64,000 nt of DNA from assembly GCA_964564415.1 (NCBI GenBank), contig CAZMAV010000008.1, positions 1-64,000 on the forward strand, given 5' to 3'. This DNA comes from JALEFZ01 sp964564415. Its GTDB lineage: Bacteria; Bacteroidota; Bacteroidia; J057. Of the stretch, positions 35,176 through 43,743 are shown one piece after another. Made by a program: the position numbers and the translations under genes. Every line of letters begins with the position of its first letter. The stretch's first letter is position 1. A model generated the notes under the pieces. The model had not been told where the DNA came from. It searched no databases and saw only the letters and a list, made by a program, of their open reading frames with translations.

Positions 35176-36261
35176 ATGGGCCCACGTAATTATATCCTGC
35201 TTCTGCTCAGCCTCTTCCTTTTATCCTGTAGTCCAATTTCGGAGGAGAATAAAAAGGAGGATGACCCGAAAAAAGACCCTCCCCAAACAGAAATAAAAGC
35301 AGGCACCGAACTCACCCTGGCTTTTTATAACCTTGAAAACCTGTTTGACACAGAGGATCATCCCCAAACCGATGACCAGGACTTCCTTCCAGAGGGTCGC
35401 TATCAGTGGACCTCCGAAAAATTGGATACCAAAATTGACAATTTGGCCAAGGTCATCTCTCAGTTGGGAGAGGGAGGACCACAAATCCTGGGCGTGGCTG
35501 AAGTAGAAAATAAAGAAGTCCTCCGGCAGTTGGCCCGTAATCCTTTGATCAGTCAAAAAAACTATCAGATTGTCCACGAAGAATCTCCGGACGTAAGGGG
35601 AATAGATGTGGGACTGCTCTACGATCCTAACTACCTATCGATTGACGCTTACCGGGCTTTGACCATCCAAAAAAATAGCGATCCCTATTTTCGTACCCGA
35701 GATATCCTGGTGGCCTCCGGAAAGGTAAACGGCCAGGAACTACATATATTTGTCAATCATTGGCCTTCACGCCGAGAAGGGCAGGAGGCCAGCGAACCCA
35801 ATCGCCTGGCTGCGGCAAGAGAACTGAAAAGCGAAATCGACCTGCTGATGGGTAAAAATCCCAATGCAGGTATCATCGTTATGGGAGACTTTAACGACAA
35901 TCCCACCAATAAATCCATTGCTGGTATCCTTGATGCAGAGGCAAGTATCTTCAATCTCGAAGAAGATCAACTCTTTAATCCCATGGCGGGAATCTTTGAT
36001 CCCTCGTCCATGGGCTCACTCACTTATCAGGGGAAATGGGACCTTTTCGACCAGATCCTGCTCAGTGAGGACTTGATCGATGGAGAACACGCCTTGTCCT
36101 ACCTTCCTGGCTCTGTCAAGGTATTCAATGAGGAGCTGGTCAGGGTGCCAAATCGCCAGACTCGCTTTGTGCCGAGAAGAGCCATTTTCAGGGGAGAATT
36201 TCAGGATAATGGCTTTAGCGATCACTTTCCCGTTTATATAAAGCTCAATGTCAATCCATAA
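35176..36261 (+). CDS. Endonuclease/exonuclease/phosphatase family lipoprotein
   Basis: 361 aa, lipidated (LLSCS, Cys 18). EEP (DNase I-like) motifs in order: FYNLENLFDTEDHP, VAEVENKEVL (metal Glu), NHWPSRREGQ (catalytic His and Arg), MGDFNDNPTN (Asp/Asn), and GFSDHFPVYIKL (final Asp-His). All catalytic residues present. Such proteins occur on the outer membrane and may degrade extracellular DNA or phosphoesters. The stop overlaps the next gene's start by 14 bp. Confidence 0.92.
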   Translation: MGPRNYILLLLSLFLLSCSPISEENKKEDDPKKDPPQTEIKAGTELTLAFYNLENLFDTEDHPQTDDQDFLPEGRYQWTSEKLDTKIDNLAKVISQLGEGGPQILGVAEVENKEVLRQLARNPLISQKNYQIVHEESPDVRGIDVGLLYDPNYLSIDAYRALTIQKNSDPYFRTRDILVASGKVNGQELHIFVNHWPSRREGQEASEPNRLAAARELKSEIDLLMGKNPNAGIIVMGDFNDNPTNKSIAGILDAEASIFNLEEDQLFNPMAGIFDPSSMGSLTYQGKWDLFDQILLSEDLIDGEHALSYLPGSVKVFNEELVRVPNRQTRFVPRRAIFRGEFQDNGFSDHFPVYIKLNVNP

Positions 36262-37087
36262 CACCTGCGATTTCAGCATCATCGGCTGCGGTTGGCTGGG
36301 CCTCCCCCTGGCAGAAACCCTCATTGACCAGAGATACAGCGTCAGGGGCAGCAGTACCCGGGAAGAAATGCTGCCTATACTTGAGCAAAAAGGCATCATC
36401 CCCGACAGGCTCATCCTCAATCCCCATAGCTCTTTGGAGGATTGTAGCCCCTTGTTCCAAGCTCAGACCTTGATTTTGAACATTCCTCCGGGGCGGAGCA
36501 ACAAAGATGGAGGAAAGACTTTTGACCAGACCATAAGGCGAGTCTTACCTTTAATCGAAAAATCTCCCGTCCAACATCTGCTTTATGTTTCTTCCACCCG
36601 GGTCTACCAATCCGAAGTGGGGCTGGTAGACGAGCACCAGAAACTCCACCCAAAAGAAGGCTATTCGGCCATCCTCCTGGAAGTCGAAAAAAGGATTCAA
36701 AATCTCCAAACTAAGGCTACGATATTGAGGCTGAGTGGCCTGATAGGAGGAAACCGACACCCTGTCAAATACCTGGCTGGTAGAGAAAATCTCTCCGGAG
36801 GAAATGCTCCCGTCAACCTGATCCACCGTGAAGATGCCATAGGCCTGATTTTGGCGATTATTAAACATAATGCCTGGGGAGATACATTTTTGGGAACAGC
36901 CTTGAACCATCCCCTTAAGTCTGAATATTATCCTGAGATGGCCCAAAAATACGGGCTGGCTCCTCTTCATTATGCAAAGGAGCCCCAATCTGACTACCCT
37001 CGTTTGGACAATAGCTACACCCGAAAGCGGCTGGATTACACCTTTATGTATGATGATCCAGGGCAGATGCCTGTGGAGTTGGAATAA
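36248..37087 (+). CDS. NAD-binding sugar-epimerase-like protein (YeeZ-like SDR)
   Basis: The 279-aa extended SDR-like protein has an N-terminal GCGWLGLPLA (residues 13-22), YVSSTRVY with the SDR Ser and Tyr region (~113-120), and a Tyr in EGYSAILLEVE near the active site where YxxxK is usual: the Lys is not at +4. The reaction is not predictable. It overlaps the upstream EEP gene by 14 bp (36248-36261), and its 3' end overlaps the histidine kinase gene tail-to-tail by 44 bp. Confidence 0.82.
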   Translation: MSIHNTCDFSIIGCGWLGLPLAETLIDQRYSVRGSSTREEMLPILEQKGIIPDRLILNPHSSLEDCSPLFQAQTLILNIPPGRSNKDGGKTFDQTIRRVLPLIEKSPVQHLLYVSSTRVYQSEVGLVDEHQKLHPKEGYSAILLEVEKRIQNLQTKATILRLSGLIGGNRHPVKYLAGRENLSGGNAPVNLIHREDAIGLILAIIKHNAWGDTFLGTALNHPLKSEYYPEMAQKYGLAPLHYAKEPQSDYPRLDNSYTRKRLDYTFMYDDPGQMPVELE

Positions 37088-37949
37088 TAATCCCCCTTGG
37101 AAAATATAGGATAAATGAACTTCCTCCCTCAGGATTGGTTTCTATTCTACCCTTGTATTGAAAAATTATCTTTCGGCAAATGGCCAATCCAAGTCCTGTG
37201 CCCTCAAACTGGTCGGAAGTATGAAGGCGGGCAGACATATCGAATACTTTGTCTTTGAATTCTTCTGAAACTCCAATGCCGTTGTCTTTGACGACTACGC
37301 GGAGGGAGTCTGGACTCAGTGAATAAGAGAGGCTTACCCTGGGTATGCCTGAATCGTTATATTTCAGGCCATTTTCAATCAGGTCTTGAAACAGCAGTTG
37401 GAAGTGAAACTCATGCCCCCACACATTGGGAAGTTCGTCGAAGACCACCTCGACCTTCTTTTCCTTCATTTGATCATGAAGATTTCTTCGGATATCTTTC
37501 AGCACCTTAGGTAAGGATATTTGTTTCTTTTCTTCTGGAGGACTGCTCAGGCGACTGAAATCCAGCAGATTTTGGGTCAATTCGTAGAGTTGTAGTGAAC
37601 TTTCTTTGGCATAATCCAGGTAAATGCGCACCCTGGCTATTGCTTTCTCTTCCAATTGTGTTTCCACCAAGCCCATGAAAGAGTGAATGCTCCTTAGAGG
37701 CGTCTTGAAATGATGGGAACAGGCATAGGCAAATTGCTCTAACTCCTCGTTCAATCCCGATAAGGTCTCATTTTGGAGGGCGATCTGACGGTTTTTTTCC
37801 TCCAGCCTCTCATTGCTGGACTGGAGCTTAGCTAGCAGGATTTCTTTGGATCTGAGAATTTTTCGTTGTTCAGAAGAAAAAAACCAAACAATGGCTACGA
37901 TAGCGATGAAATTTGACAACAAGGTACCCGTATAGGAAAAATAATTCAT
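37044..37949 (-). CDS. Histidine kinase, catalytic part
   Basis: 301 aa: membrane helix (GTLLSNFIAIVAIVWFF), coiled coil, HisKA box FAYACSHHFKTPLR (~73-86; His in SHH, second His replaces usual Asp), N box DLIENGLKYND, G1 DNGIGV, G2 GTGLGLAICRKI. The kinase is complete apart from a missing N-terminal sensor. That sensor lies in the preceding frame (37952-38422), and the two join if one G were added to the five-G run at 37964-37968. No response regulator is adjacent. Start at 37947-37949 is only the first ATG after the break. Confidence 0.9.
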   Translation of the reverse strand: MNYFSYTGTLLSNFIAIVAIVWFFSSEQRKILRSKEILLAKLQSSNERLEEKNRQIALQNETLSGLNEELEQFAYACSHHFKTPLRSIHSFMGLVETQLEEKAIARVRIYLDYAKESSLQLYELTQNLLDFSRLSSPPEEKKQISLPKVLKDIRRNLHDQMKEKKVEVVFDELPNVWGHEFHFQLLFQDLIENGLKYNDSGIPRVSLSYSLSPDSLRVVVKDNGIGVSEEFKDKVFDMSARLHTSDQFEGTGLGLAICRKIIFQYKGRIETNPEGGSSFILYFPRGIIIPTPQASALDHHT

Positions 37950-37951
37950 CT

Positions 37952-38422
37952 CTATCGGAAGGAGGGGGCATAGGCGTGCTGATAATACTCAGTAAAAACG
38001 AAGCATAACATGATGAAAGAGAAAAGTATCCAGCGATCGAGGTTTTTCAAAAAAAGGACCATGACCATCAGGCTGATGGTGAGATAGGTAGGCGAAGCCC
38101 CCAAGTCCCGTCCGAATATCAAGATTGAGGCACGGATATAGAGAATAAATCCGAGGGTGACGACCCGGCGTGCAACAGCAAATTTTTTCTTGGCATTGAG
38201 CCATAATGCTAGGATGAGGATCAAGAGAGAAAGGGTAGCCAAAGCAGTTTCCACCCAGGTAAGCATCCAAATGCTGAGTACCCCCAAGATCAGGGGGATT
38301 GGAGCAACGGCAAGGAGGACCTGATTCAAAAGCATCACCCTCCTTCTCTCATATTCGCCAAGAATACCTTCTTCACGGACGCCTATTGAAGACAGCCATT
38401 TCCATCTGTCAGGTGCTCTCAT
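37952..38422 (-). CDS. Polytopic sensor part of a split histidine kinase
   Basis: 156 aa with four or five membrane helices (LLNQVLLAVAPIPLILGVL, ALATLSLLILILALWL, VVTLGFILYIRASILIF, TISLMVMVLFL, FSFIMLCFVFTEYY) and an N-terminal basic cytoplasmic tail. It ends in YYQHAYAPSFR, followed after 2 nt by the ATG of the kinase part. If the five-C run (minus strand) had one more C, the frame would read YAPLLPIEMNYFSYTG and join to the kinase. It is either an authentic frameshift, a phase-variable tract or a sequence error. Confidence 0.75.
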   Translation of the reverse strand: MRAPDRWKWLSSIGVREEGILGEYERRRVMLLNQVLLAVAPIPLILGVLSIWMLTWVETALATLSLLILILALWLNAKKKFAVARRVVTLGFILYIRASILIFGRDLGASPTYLTISLMVMVLFLKNLDRWILFSFIMLCFVFTEYYQHAYAPSFR

Positions 38423-38749
38423 GGTTTATGCAATACTTAATATTACACGATCAGCCAATTGACATATCTATTCTAACTTATATAAAATCATGGAATAGGT
38501 GTAAGCAAAAATTAAGAATTTGGCGTTTGCAAAGATAAGACTATTTAAAAGGACAGATTTCGCTCCAAAAAAGTCATGTATGCTTGATGTAAATCCCCCT
38601 GCATTTACATTATTCTTGTCTGACCTGTTTAAATCAAGGCAGGTATATTTTTCATGATTCGAGCAACGAATTTGAGTTTGCACAGTTATACAGTTGATCA
38701 TTTCTGCAATAGCAGTTTCACATTTATTTGTCAACAATCACCTTTAACG
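38423..38749. promoter_or_regulatory. Divergent regulatory spacer, kinase/yaaA
   Basis: The 327-bp, AT-rich interval has no gene. On the minus strand, 38530-38537 reads TATCTTTG, a perfect TAnnTTTG -7 box, about 110 bp before the sensor gene. I see no convincing -33 element at the expected spacing. For yaaA no clear promoter box was found. Confidence 0.35.
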
Positions 38750-39523
38750 ATGATAGCAGTAATTTCTCCGGCAAAGAGCCTGGATTTATCCGAAGAAAGC
38801 AGATATACCTCTACCCACACCCAGCCCCGCCACATCGAAGACAGCAAGATTTTGGTCAAAGACCTGGCAAAGATGAAGGTAGGCCAGTTGGAGAGTCTCA
38901 TGGACATCAGTGAAAACCTCGCAGAGCTCAATTATACCCGCTACCAGAATTTTAACTTCCCCTTTAATATCGGTAATGCCAAGCAGGCTCTCCTGACCTT
39001 TGATGGAGATGTGTATAAAAGTTTTGAATTAGATACCTACAGCGAAGAAGAGTTTGCCTTTGCACAGGATCACTTGCGCATCCTCTCCGGCCTTTATGGA
39101 TTGCTACGCCCCCTCGACCTTATACAGCCCTATCGCCTGGAGATGGGGACCAGCATGAAGAATCCCAGAGGCAAAAACCTCTACAATTTTTGGGGAGACA
39201 AGATTGCCCATGCCCTCAATGAGGACCTGAAAGCCATCGGAACCAAACACCTTATCAACCTGGCTTCTCAGGAATACTTTAAATCCGTAAATGAAGAAAG
39301 CCTCGACGCCACAATCCTTACCCCCAACTTCAAGGAAAAAAGAGACGGCGAATATCAAACCATCGCCATCTATGCCAAACAGGCTCGGGGCTCCATGTGC
39401 GACTTCATCATAAAAGAAAAAATTGATAAGCCAGAAGGACTCAAAGACTTTCAAGGTATGGGATATGCCTATAATCCCGAGATATCCTCTGAAAAAGAAT
39501 GGGTCTTTACCCGAAAATCCTGA
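38750..39523 (+). CDS. yaaA: Peroxide stress protein YaaA (UPF0246)
   Basis: The 257-aa DUF328 protein is linked to lowering free iron during H2O2 stress and to DNA binding. Seen: MIAVISPAKSLDL at the N-terminus, then RILSGLYGLLRPLDLIQPYRLEMGT (~111-135), LYNFWGD and NLASQEYFKSV, and AKQARGSMCDFII. The open frame extends upstream to 38654, but the ATG at 38750 is the family start. A Dps-like gene follows on the same strand, matching a peroxide/iron theme. Confidence 0.94.
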   Translation: MIAVISPAKSLDLSEESRYTSTHTQPRHIEDSKILVKDLAKMKVGQLESLMDISENLAELNYTRYQNFNFPFNIGNAKQALLTFDGDVYKSFELDTYSEEEFAFAQDHLRILSGLYGLLRPLDLIQPYRLEMGTSMKNPRGKNLYNFWGDKIAHALNEDLKAIGTKHLINLASQEYFKSVNEESLDATILTPNFKEKRDGEYQTIAIYAKQARGSMCDFIIKEKIDKPEGLKDFQGMGYAYNPEISSEKEWVFTRKS

Positions 39524-39738
39524 TTTCCCCTGCCATTCAGGCACATCATCCAGACAGGGTGTCAGGAAATTCGAGTTGGTTTGAAGTTTGCTAAAGAAAA
39601 GTCGTTGGAGGGCTGCTCCATATAAAAGGGCTGCTTTCCTTCCCTGGGTCAAATGAAAGACATTTTAATGTTTTAACACCATTTTAAGAAACAAGTATTC
39701 TGACCCTCCGTTCATTAGTATACAAAACGACAATAACC

Positions 39739-40233
39739 ATGGATCTGATCAACTTTGATAAGACGAGTCCGGAGCAAAGAGAAGAGTTGGCTGAGCGACT
39801 GGATGACCTTTTGAGAAACTACGAGGTCTACCATAATAACATTCGCAAAATCCATTGGGAGAGGCAACTCAATCCCTTTCTGGACTTTAACCAAAAGGTG
39901 GACTTCCTCCACAAAGTAAGTGCACACACCCAAGACAATATTGCTGAGCAGGTTTTGAGCCTGGGCAAATCCCCTTCCATTGGAGAAACTAGCCCCTCCT
40001 ACCTGCCTTCCAATACATACATACAAGGACTTCAAAATATCAATGTCTTCGAAAATGCTGTACTAGTTATCATACGAAATAGCCAGGAACTCCTTAAAGA
40101 AGTCAAAGAGATTTTTTACTTGGCTGCTGAGTACAATGAGCAGTCTACCATGAATCAGATGAGCAGCCTCGCCCAACAATTGAGCATGACGGTATTCGTC
40201 TTCTCTAGCGTGCGCTTATCAGTGATGAACTAA
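39739..40233 (+). CDS. Dps-like ferritin-fold protein
   Basis: The 164-aa four-helix protein of the Dps type: LLRNYEVYHNNIRKIHWERQL (~residues 28-48), where the His before Trp fits the first ferroxidase ligand, then a helix with DFLHKVSAHTQDNIAEQVLSLGK holding the Asp and Glu positions. Dps proteins store iron and shield DNA from oxidation. Ferroxidase site seems largely present, though the spacing around FNQKVDF differs from classical FxxxHExF, and I am not sure it is active. Terminator at 40298 follows. Confidence 0.83.
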   Translation: MDLINFDKTSPEQREELAERLDDLLRNYEVYHNNIRKIHWERQLNPFLDFNQKVDFLHKVSAHTQDNIAEQVLSLGKSPSIGETSPSYLPSNTYIQGLQNINVFENAVLVIIRNSQELLKEVKEIFYLAAEYNEQSTMNQMSSLAQQLSMTVFVFSSVRLSVMN

Positions 40234-40297
40234 AACAATTCGCCTACGGGCTTTACAATACATGGTTGTGTGTAGGTAGATTAGGGATTCTACCAGT

Positions 40298-40331
40298 GAA
40301 CGGTCTGATCTTTCAGGCCGTTCTTTTTTTT
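40298..40331 (+). terminator. Terminator after the Dps-like gene
   Basis: GAACGGTCTG (40298-40307) pairs with CAGGCCGTTC (40314-40323, one G-U) around ATCTTT, then eight T residues. Confidence 0.9.
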
Positions 40332-40410
40332 ATCAATAAGGAGGAGTTGGGTTAGGTTTGAGGATGGGCCCGCCTAAGTGCTAGTATAATTTTCAGTTTA
40401 CCGTTGTCTT

Positions 40411-41460
40411 TCAGGCTAATTCCATTTGCTCTTTGGGCACCCGTGGATTCATCACAGCAAACCAGAGGGGAGGCAGCAAGGCCAGAAGCATGGAAGTGGG
40501 ATAGCCAAAGGGGAGTTGGGGAGACTCTTCGTGATGGTCCAGCACCTGGTACTTCTTGCTGGCCAGGTAATGATGATCGGAGTGCCGGGTCAATTCATAG
40601 AGGACAATCCTTCCCATTTCGAAGTTTGCGTTCCAGGAATGCCTGGGTCTTACCCGTTCATAAGCTCCAGAATCCAGCTTTTTCCTCCTCAATCCATAAT
40701 GCTCGATATAATTGATGGTCTCCAAAAGGAGAGCTCCGATAAAGCCTGCCAAAAGGACCATGGCTGCGGCCCAGAGCGTAGAAGTCAGCCAAATTACTCC
40801 GAGGACATAGATAACCTGGAAGACTTGAAGCCTAAGCATTTCATTGTCCCAGGTCCAAAACCCCTTCTTCCTCATCTTGGACTGCTCGGCCTGAATTCGC
40901 CAGGCGCTGAGGTAGGAACCTAGAAGAGACCTTAAATAAAAGATGTATACCCATTCATTGAGGCGGGCAGAGGCGGGGTCCTTGTTGGTGGCGACATGCT
41001 TGTGATGACCGCGATTGTGCTCGATGTAAAAATGCCCATAAAGCTCGGGAATCAGAAGAATCTTGGCTAGGATACGCTCATACCGCTTGCGGCGATGGCC
41101 CAATTCGTGAGCCACATTGATGCCATTGGCACCCAAGAGGATGCCCGTTGAGAATACCAGACCAATAAGCTCGTAGGTTTGGAATTCCTGAGTATTTAGT
41201 AAGTAAATCAAAGCCCCTACCGTCCCATAAACGATAGGTACATTGAGGTAAAGGAGCCAGTCAAAAATCTGCCTGACCTGCCTTTCCTTCTTTTCCTCCT
41301 TAGAATAATTCCGACTACTCCCTCCCAGTAAGGGTTCGAGAAGGGGAATGCAAACAAAGGCGAAGGTGGCCGCTCCAAAAGTCCATATGCCTTGGAGGTA
41401 AAAACCCAACCAGGTAAACAGGGGGATCAGATAAGCACCCAGGTATTTAACATCCTTCAT
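40411..41460 (-). CDS. alkB: Alkane 1-monooxygenase/membrane hydroxylase
   Basis: The 349-aa integral membrane non-haem di-iron oxygenase carries the histidine boxes: NVAHELGHRRKRYE (box 1), EHNRGHHKHVATNKDPASAR (box 2), RHSDHH (box 3), plus NYIEHYGL, which distinguishes AlkB from ordinary desaturases. Six membrane segments are expected. It would hydroxylate terminal carbons of alkanes or fatty acids using rubredoxin electrons; rubredoxin is not nearby. The frame opens far upstream, but ATG 41458-41460 (MKDVKYLGAYLIPLFTWL) fits the family. A 45-residue membrane peptide lies just upstream on the same strand. Confidence 0.93.
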   Translation of the reverse strand: MKDVKYLGAYLIPLFTWLGFYLQGIWTFGAATFAFVCIPLLEPLLGGSSRNYSKEEKKERQVRQIFDWLLYLNVPIVYGTVGALIYLLNTQEFQTYELIGLVFSTGILLGANGINVAHELGHRRKRYERILAKILLIPELYGHFYIEHNRGHHKHVATNKDPASARLNEWVYIFYLRSLLGSYLSAWRIQAEQSKMRKKGFWTWDNEMLRLQVFQVIYVLGVIWLTSTLWAAAMVLLAGFIGALLLETINYIEHYGLRRKKLDSGAYERVRPRHSWNANFEMGRIVLYELTRHSDHHYLASKKYQVLDHHEESPQLPFGYPTSMLLALLPPLWFAVMNPRVPKEQMELA

Positions 41461-41571
41461 AAGTGAACAGATAGTCCTTTTCTTCCTCGAATATAAGCTC
41501 CGATTAGCCATTAAAATACAGTCGGAACAGAGAAAATAAAAGAGAAAAATCAAATTTGCCGCTATTCGCAT

Positions 41572-41605
41572 AAAAAAAGGGAAATCCTTATGGGAATTCC
41601 CTTTC
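41572..41605 (-). terminator. Terminator of the small membrane peptide gene
   Basis: On the minus strand AAAGGGAATTCC pairs with GGATTTCCCTTT (one mismatch, short loop) and runs into a T tract (A tract on plus near 41572). It follows the peptide stop by about 35 bp and separates it from alkB. Confidence 0.7.
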
Positions 41606-41636
41606 GTATGCAAAACAGAGTTGTATGTACCGAAAT

Positions 41637-41774
41637 CTACCTGAACAGAAGGACGACGCTCAAAAGCAATAGTCCGATGAGTCCCAGGCAAAGCAGGAGC
41701 AAATCCTTGGCTACGGACATGATGCTCACTTTTTTCTTTTCCTGGGCTGTGGCTTTCAGTGTGTGGCTATTCAT
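41637..41774 (-). CDS. Small single-span membrane peptide (45 aa)
   Basis: ATG at 41772-41774, TAG at 41637-41639. The product begins MNSHTLKATAQEKKKVSIMS, then one long hydrophobic segment (LLLLCLGLIGLLLLSVVLLF, residues 25-44) and a terminal Arg. Coding is supported by a clean ATG, a balanced codon mix, a plausible membrane helix and the terminator directly after. It lies 177 bp upstream of alkB on the same strand, but the terminator suggests a separate transcript. I know no named family. Confidence 0.5.
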   Translation of the reverse strand: MNSHTLKATAQEKKKVSIMSVAKDLLLLCLGLIGLLLLSVVLLFR

Positions 41775-41975
41775 TAGATTAAATTAAGGTTAGCTTAGCA
41801 CTTCCATTTGTCAAAAGTTGTGCCGAAGCCCTACCTGCTTCGCAAATAACTAGGAACCAGCTTCTTAGTATTTTTATCTACAAGAGAATAACTGGGCCTT
41901 TTCTAAAAATGAGAAAGTGTTTCCAAATGAGAGAAATATTCGAAAAGACATAAGCTTTGTTAGGATAAAGTAACA

Positions 41976-42845
41976 CTAAGAAATGCGGCAAATCTCAGCC
42001 AGATAATGTGAGTTGGCCCGAATGCTATCAATCAGGCCAAGATCGTGAAGGGCTAGCTGGGCAAGAGAAAAATCTCTCCCCGAAATGACAGGCTCACAAA
42101 GCCAGTGCGTCTGGCTATACCATTCTGCCAAATCTTCTTTTTCCAGCTCATATTTTTGGTGGAGGTAAGAAAGGGTTTCATCCTTTGACAAGAGGGTTCG
42201 GGTCTCTCTTAGGACTTCCATCATTTGGAGGAGGGCATTGGGAAAACGACGGGACAGTCCGGCACGAGCCACCATCAAAAAGCAAGGCCAGGGACTGGGA
42301 ATCACTTCCAACCTTCTCCATTCTCCGCGGTCCACCAGAGGCTTGGTGGTAAACTTCTCCCACAAGAAAACATCGACTCTCCCCTCATCAAAAGCCTTTT
42401 GGGCTCCCTCAAAATTTTTGACTTCCACGAAGTCGAGGCTTCTTCCTTCCCATCCCATTTGGCTGGCCAAGACAAAGGACATGAGGTGGGACCCCGATCC
42501 CTTGCGACTGATGGCTATTCGCCTACCCTCCAAATCCCCTACTTTCTCAATACTTGATTCGCTTCCCACATGAATGCCCCAAAGAAGGGGGGAAGAAACA
42601 TAGGTACCAATGATTTCGAGGTCTTCCCCTTCAGAAATAGCCTGTATGGCACCCTCTGTTAGCATAAGGGCTAGGTCAAGCTCATTCTCCCTCAATTTCT
42701 TCCTCATCGATCCTGTTCCCCCACTTACATCCTTCCAACTCACCTCAAAATCGCCCTTTTGCCTAAAGTGGGAATTTTCCAGCGCCAGGTGCCACAGATA
42801 ATTGAAGTGTTCGGGTACTCCCCCCACGCGAAAAATAGATGGCAT
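41976..42845 (-). CDS. Periplasmic-binding-fold protein without signal peptide (NMT1/TauA-like)
   Basis: 289 aa resembling NMT1/TauA-type solute-binding proteins: FRVGGVPEHFNYLWHLALEN, the ISRKGSGSH loop after GDLEGRRIA (~residues 108-125) and GRVDVFLWEKF. There is no signal peptide or lipobox, and neither permease nor ATPase genes sit beside it, so it probably acts in the cytosol, as a binding regulator or an enzyme on this fold. It is not a convincing MqnA or MqnD. A single isolated gene. Confidence 0.75.
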   Translation of the reverse strand: MPSIFRVGGVPEHFNYLWHLALENSHFRQKGDFEVSWKDVSGGTGSMRKKLRENELDLALMLTEGAIQAISEGEDLEIIGTYVSSPLLWGIHVGSESSIEKVGDLEGRRIAISRKGSGSHLMSFVLASQMGWEGRSLDFVEVKNFEGAQKAFDEGRVDVFLWEKFTTKPLVDRGEWRRLEVIPSPWPCFLMVARAGLSRRFPNALLQMMEVLRETRTLLSKDETLSYLHQKYELEKEDLAEWYSQTHWLCEPVISGRDFSLAQLALHDLGLIDSIRANSHYLAEICRIS

Positions 42846-43213
42846 GTAAAAGAATTTGATGGTGTGGATAGACTAAAAAAGCAGGAATTAAAATAAATAG
42901 AAGGCAGTCATTTATCAAAACCCAATATCAATATGGATCTTATTTAAGACCCAAATTTACCACTTTAAGGAAGTTAATTTAATTTTGTGAATGCTTTTAG
43001 TCATGATTAATTTGCCATGGACAATATTGTTAATATATACAAAGGCAACATATACAACATTTTTCATGAAAATTTCTTACATTTATCAATATGAATTTGC
43101 TGTACATACCTCTTGGCTCATCTCTGTTTTTCCCATTCGCAAGCCAATCTTTGCTTTTTACCCTTCAAGATTAGCCTAAGGGAAATTAAACTCAAGAGAT
43201 TTTCTTCAGTCTA
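42846..43213. promoter_or_regulatory. AT-rich upstream region of the redoxin operon
   Basis: 368 bp without a supported gene. TAATTTTG at 42980-42987 matches TAnnTTTG, with TTTA 20 bp upstream at 42956-42959, so a sigma-A promoter on plus is likely here; it would give a leader of roughly 220 nt before the redoxin gene. Confidence 0.35.
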
Positions 43214-43723
43214 ATGAGCATGAGAGTACTTGCCCTTAACATCTTCCTCATTCTTGCTGCCTCCCTTCATGCATCGGACAGCATTACGGTTTATTTATTT
43301 CTGTCGGAAGATTGCCCGATTTGTCAGTATTATTCATTGGAAATCAAGGATCTCCACGATTCATTTGGGGGAGAAAATCTGGGCTTTTTGGGCCTATTCC
43401 CCAATAGATCCTCAACCGAAAGAAAAATATCTGAATTCAGAGAGAAGTACGACCTTCAGATTCCCTTGAAGAGAGAATACCTTCAGCAGAGATCAAAAGC
43501 CTTTGATGTAAAAGTGACGCCAGAGGTCGTGGTGTACAACGAAGACAGCGAAAAAGTCGTCTACCAAGGAAGAATAGACAACACCTATGCCGCCCTGGGA
43601 AGAAGAAAGGCCAGGCCCACACAGAGAGAATTGAGAGACGTTCTTACATCCATAAAGCAACAAAAGTCAATCAATACCCCTGATACTCCCGCAGTGGGTT
43701 GTTTTATCACCTATATGGAATAA
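43214..43723 (+). CDS. Thioredoxin-fold redoxin protein, exported
   Basis: 169 aa with a signal peptide (MSMRVLALNIFLILAASLHA) and a thioredoxin-like fold: FLSEDCPICQYY gives a CPIC active-site pair at ~34-37, then VKVTPEVVVYNEDSEKVVYQGRIDN, with the cis-Pro as TPE, and a C-terminal VGCFITY. The C-terminal Cys motif matches redoxin modules that occur with the haem/copper protein family encoded next. It ends 20 bp before that gene's start, so both are probably one operon. Confidence 0.85.
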   Translation: MSMRVLALNIFLILAASLHASDSITVYLFLSEDCPICQYYSLEIKDLHDSFGGENLGFLGLFPNRSSTERKISEFREKYDLQIPLKREYLQQRSKAFDVKVTPEVVVYNEDSEKVVYQGRIDNTYAALGRRKARPTQRELRDVLTSIKQQKSINTPDTPAVGCFITYME

Positions 43724-43743
43724 ATCAAAAACAACATTGCCAC

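Noticed and set aside
38654..38749. N-terminal extension of yaaA
   Set aside because: Does not match the family N-terminus; start moved to 38750.
41461..41691. 77-codon N-terminal extension of alkB
   Set aside because: Runs through the terminator at 41572-41605 and into the antisense of the small peptide gene; AlkB begins MKDVKYLG at 41460.
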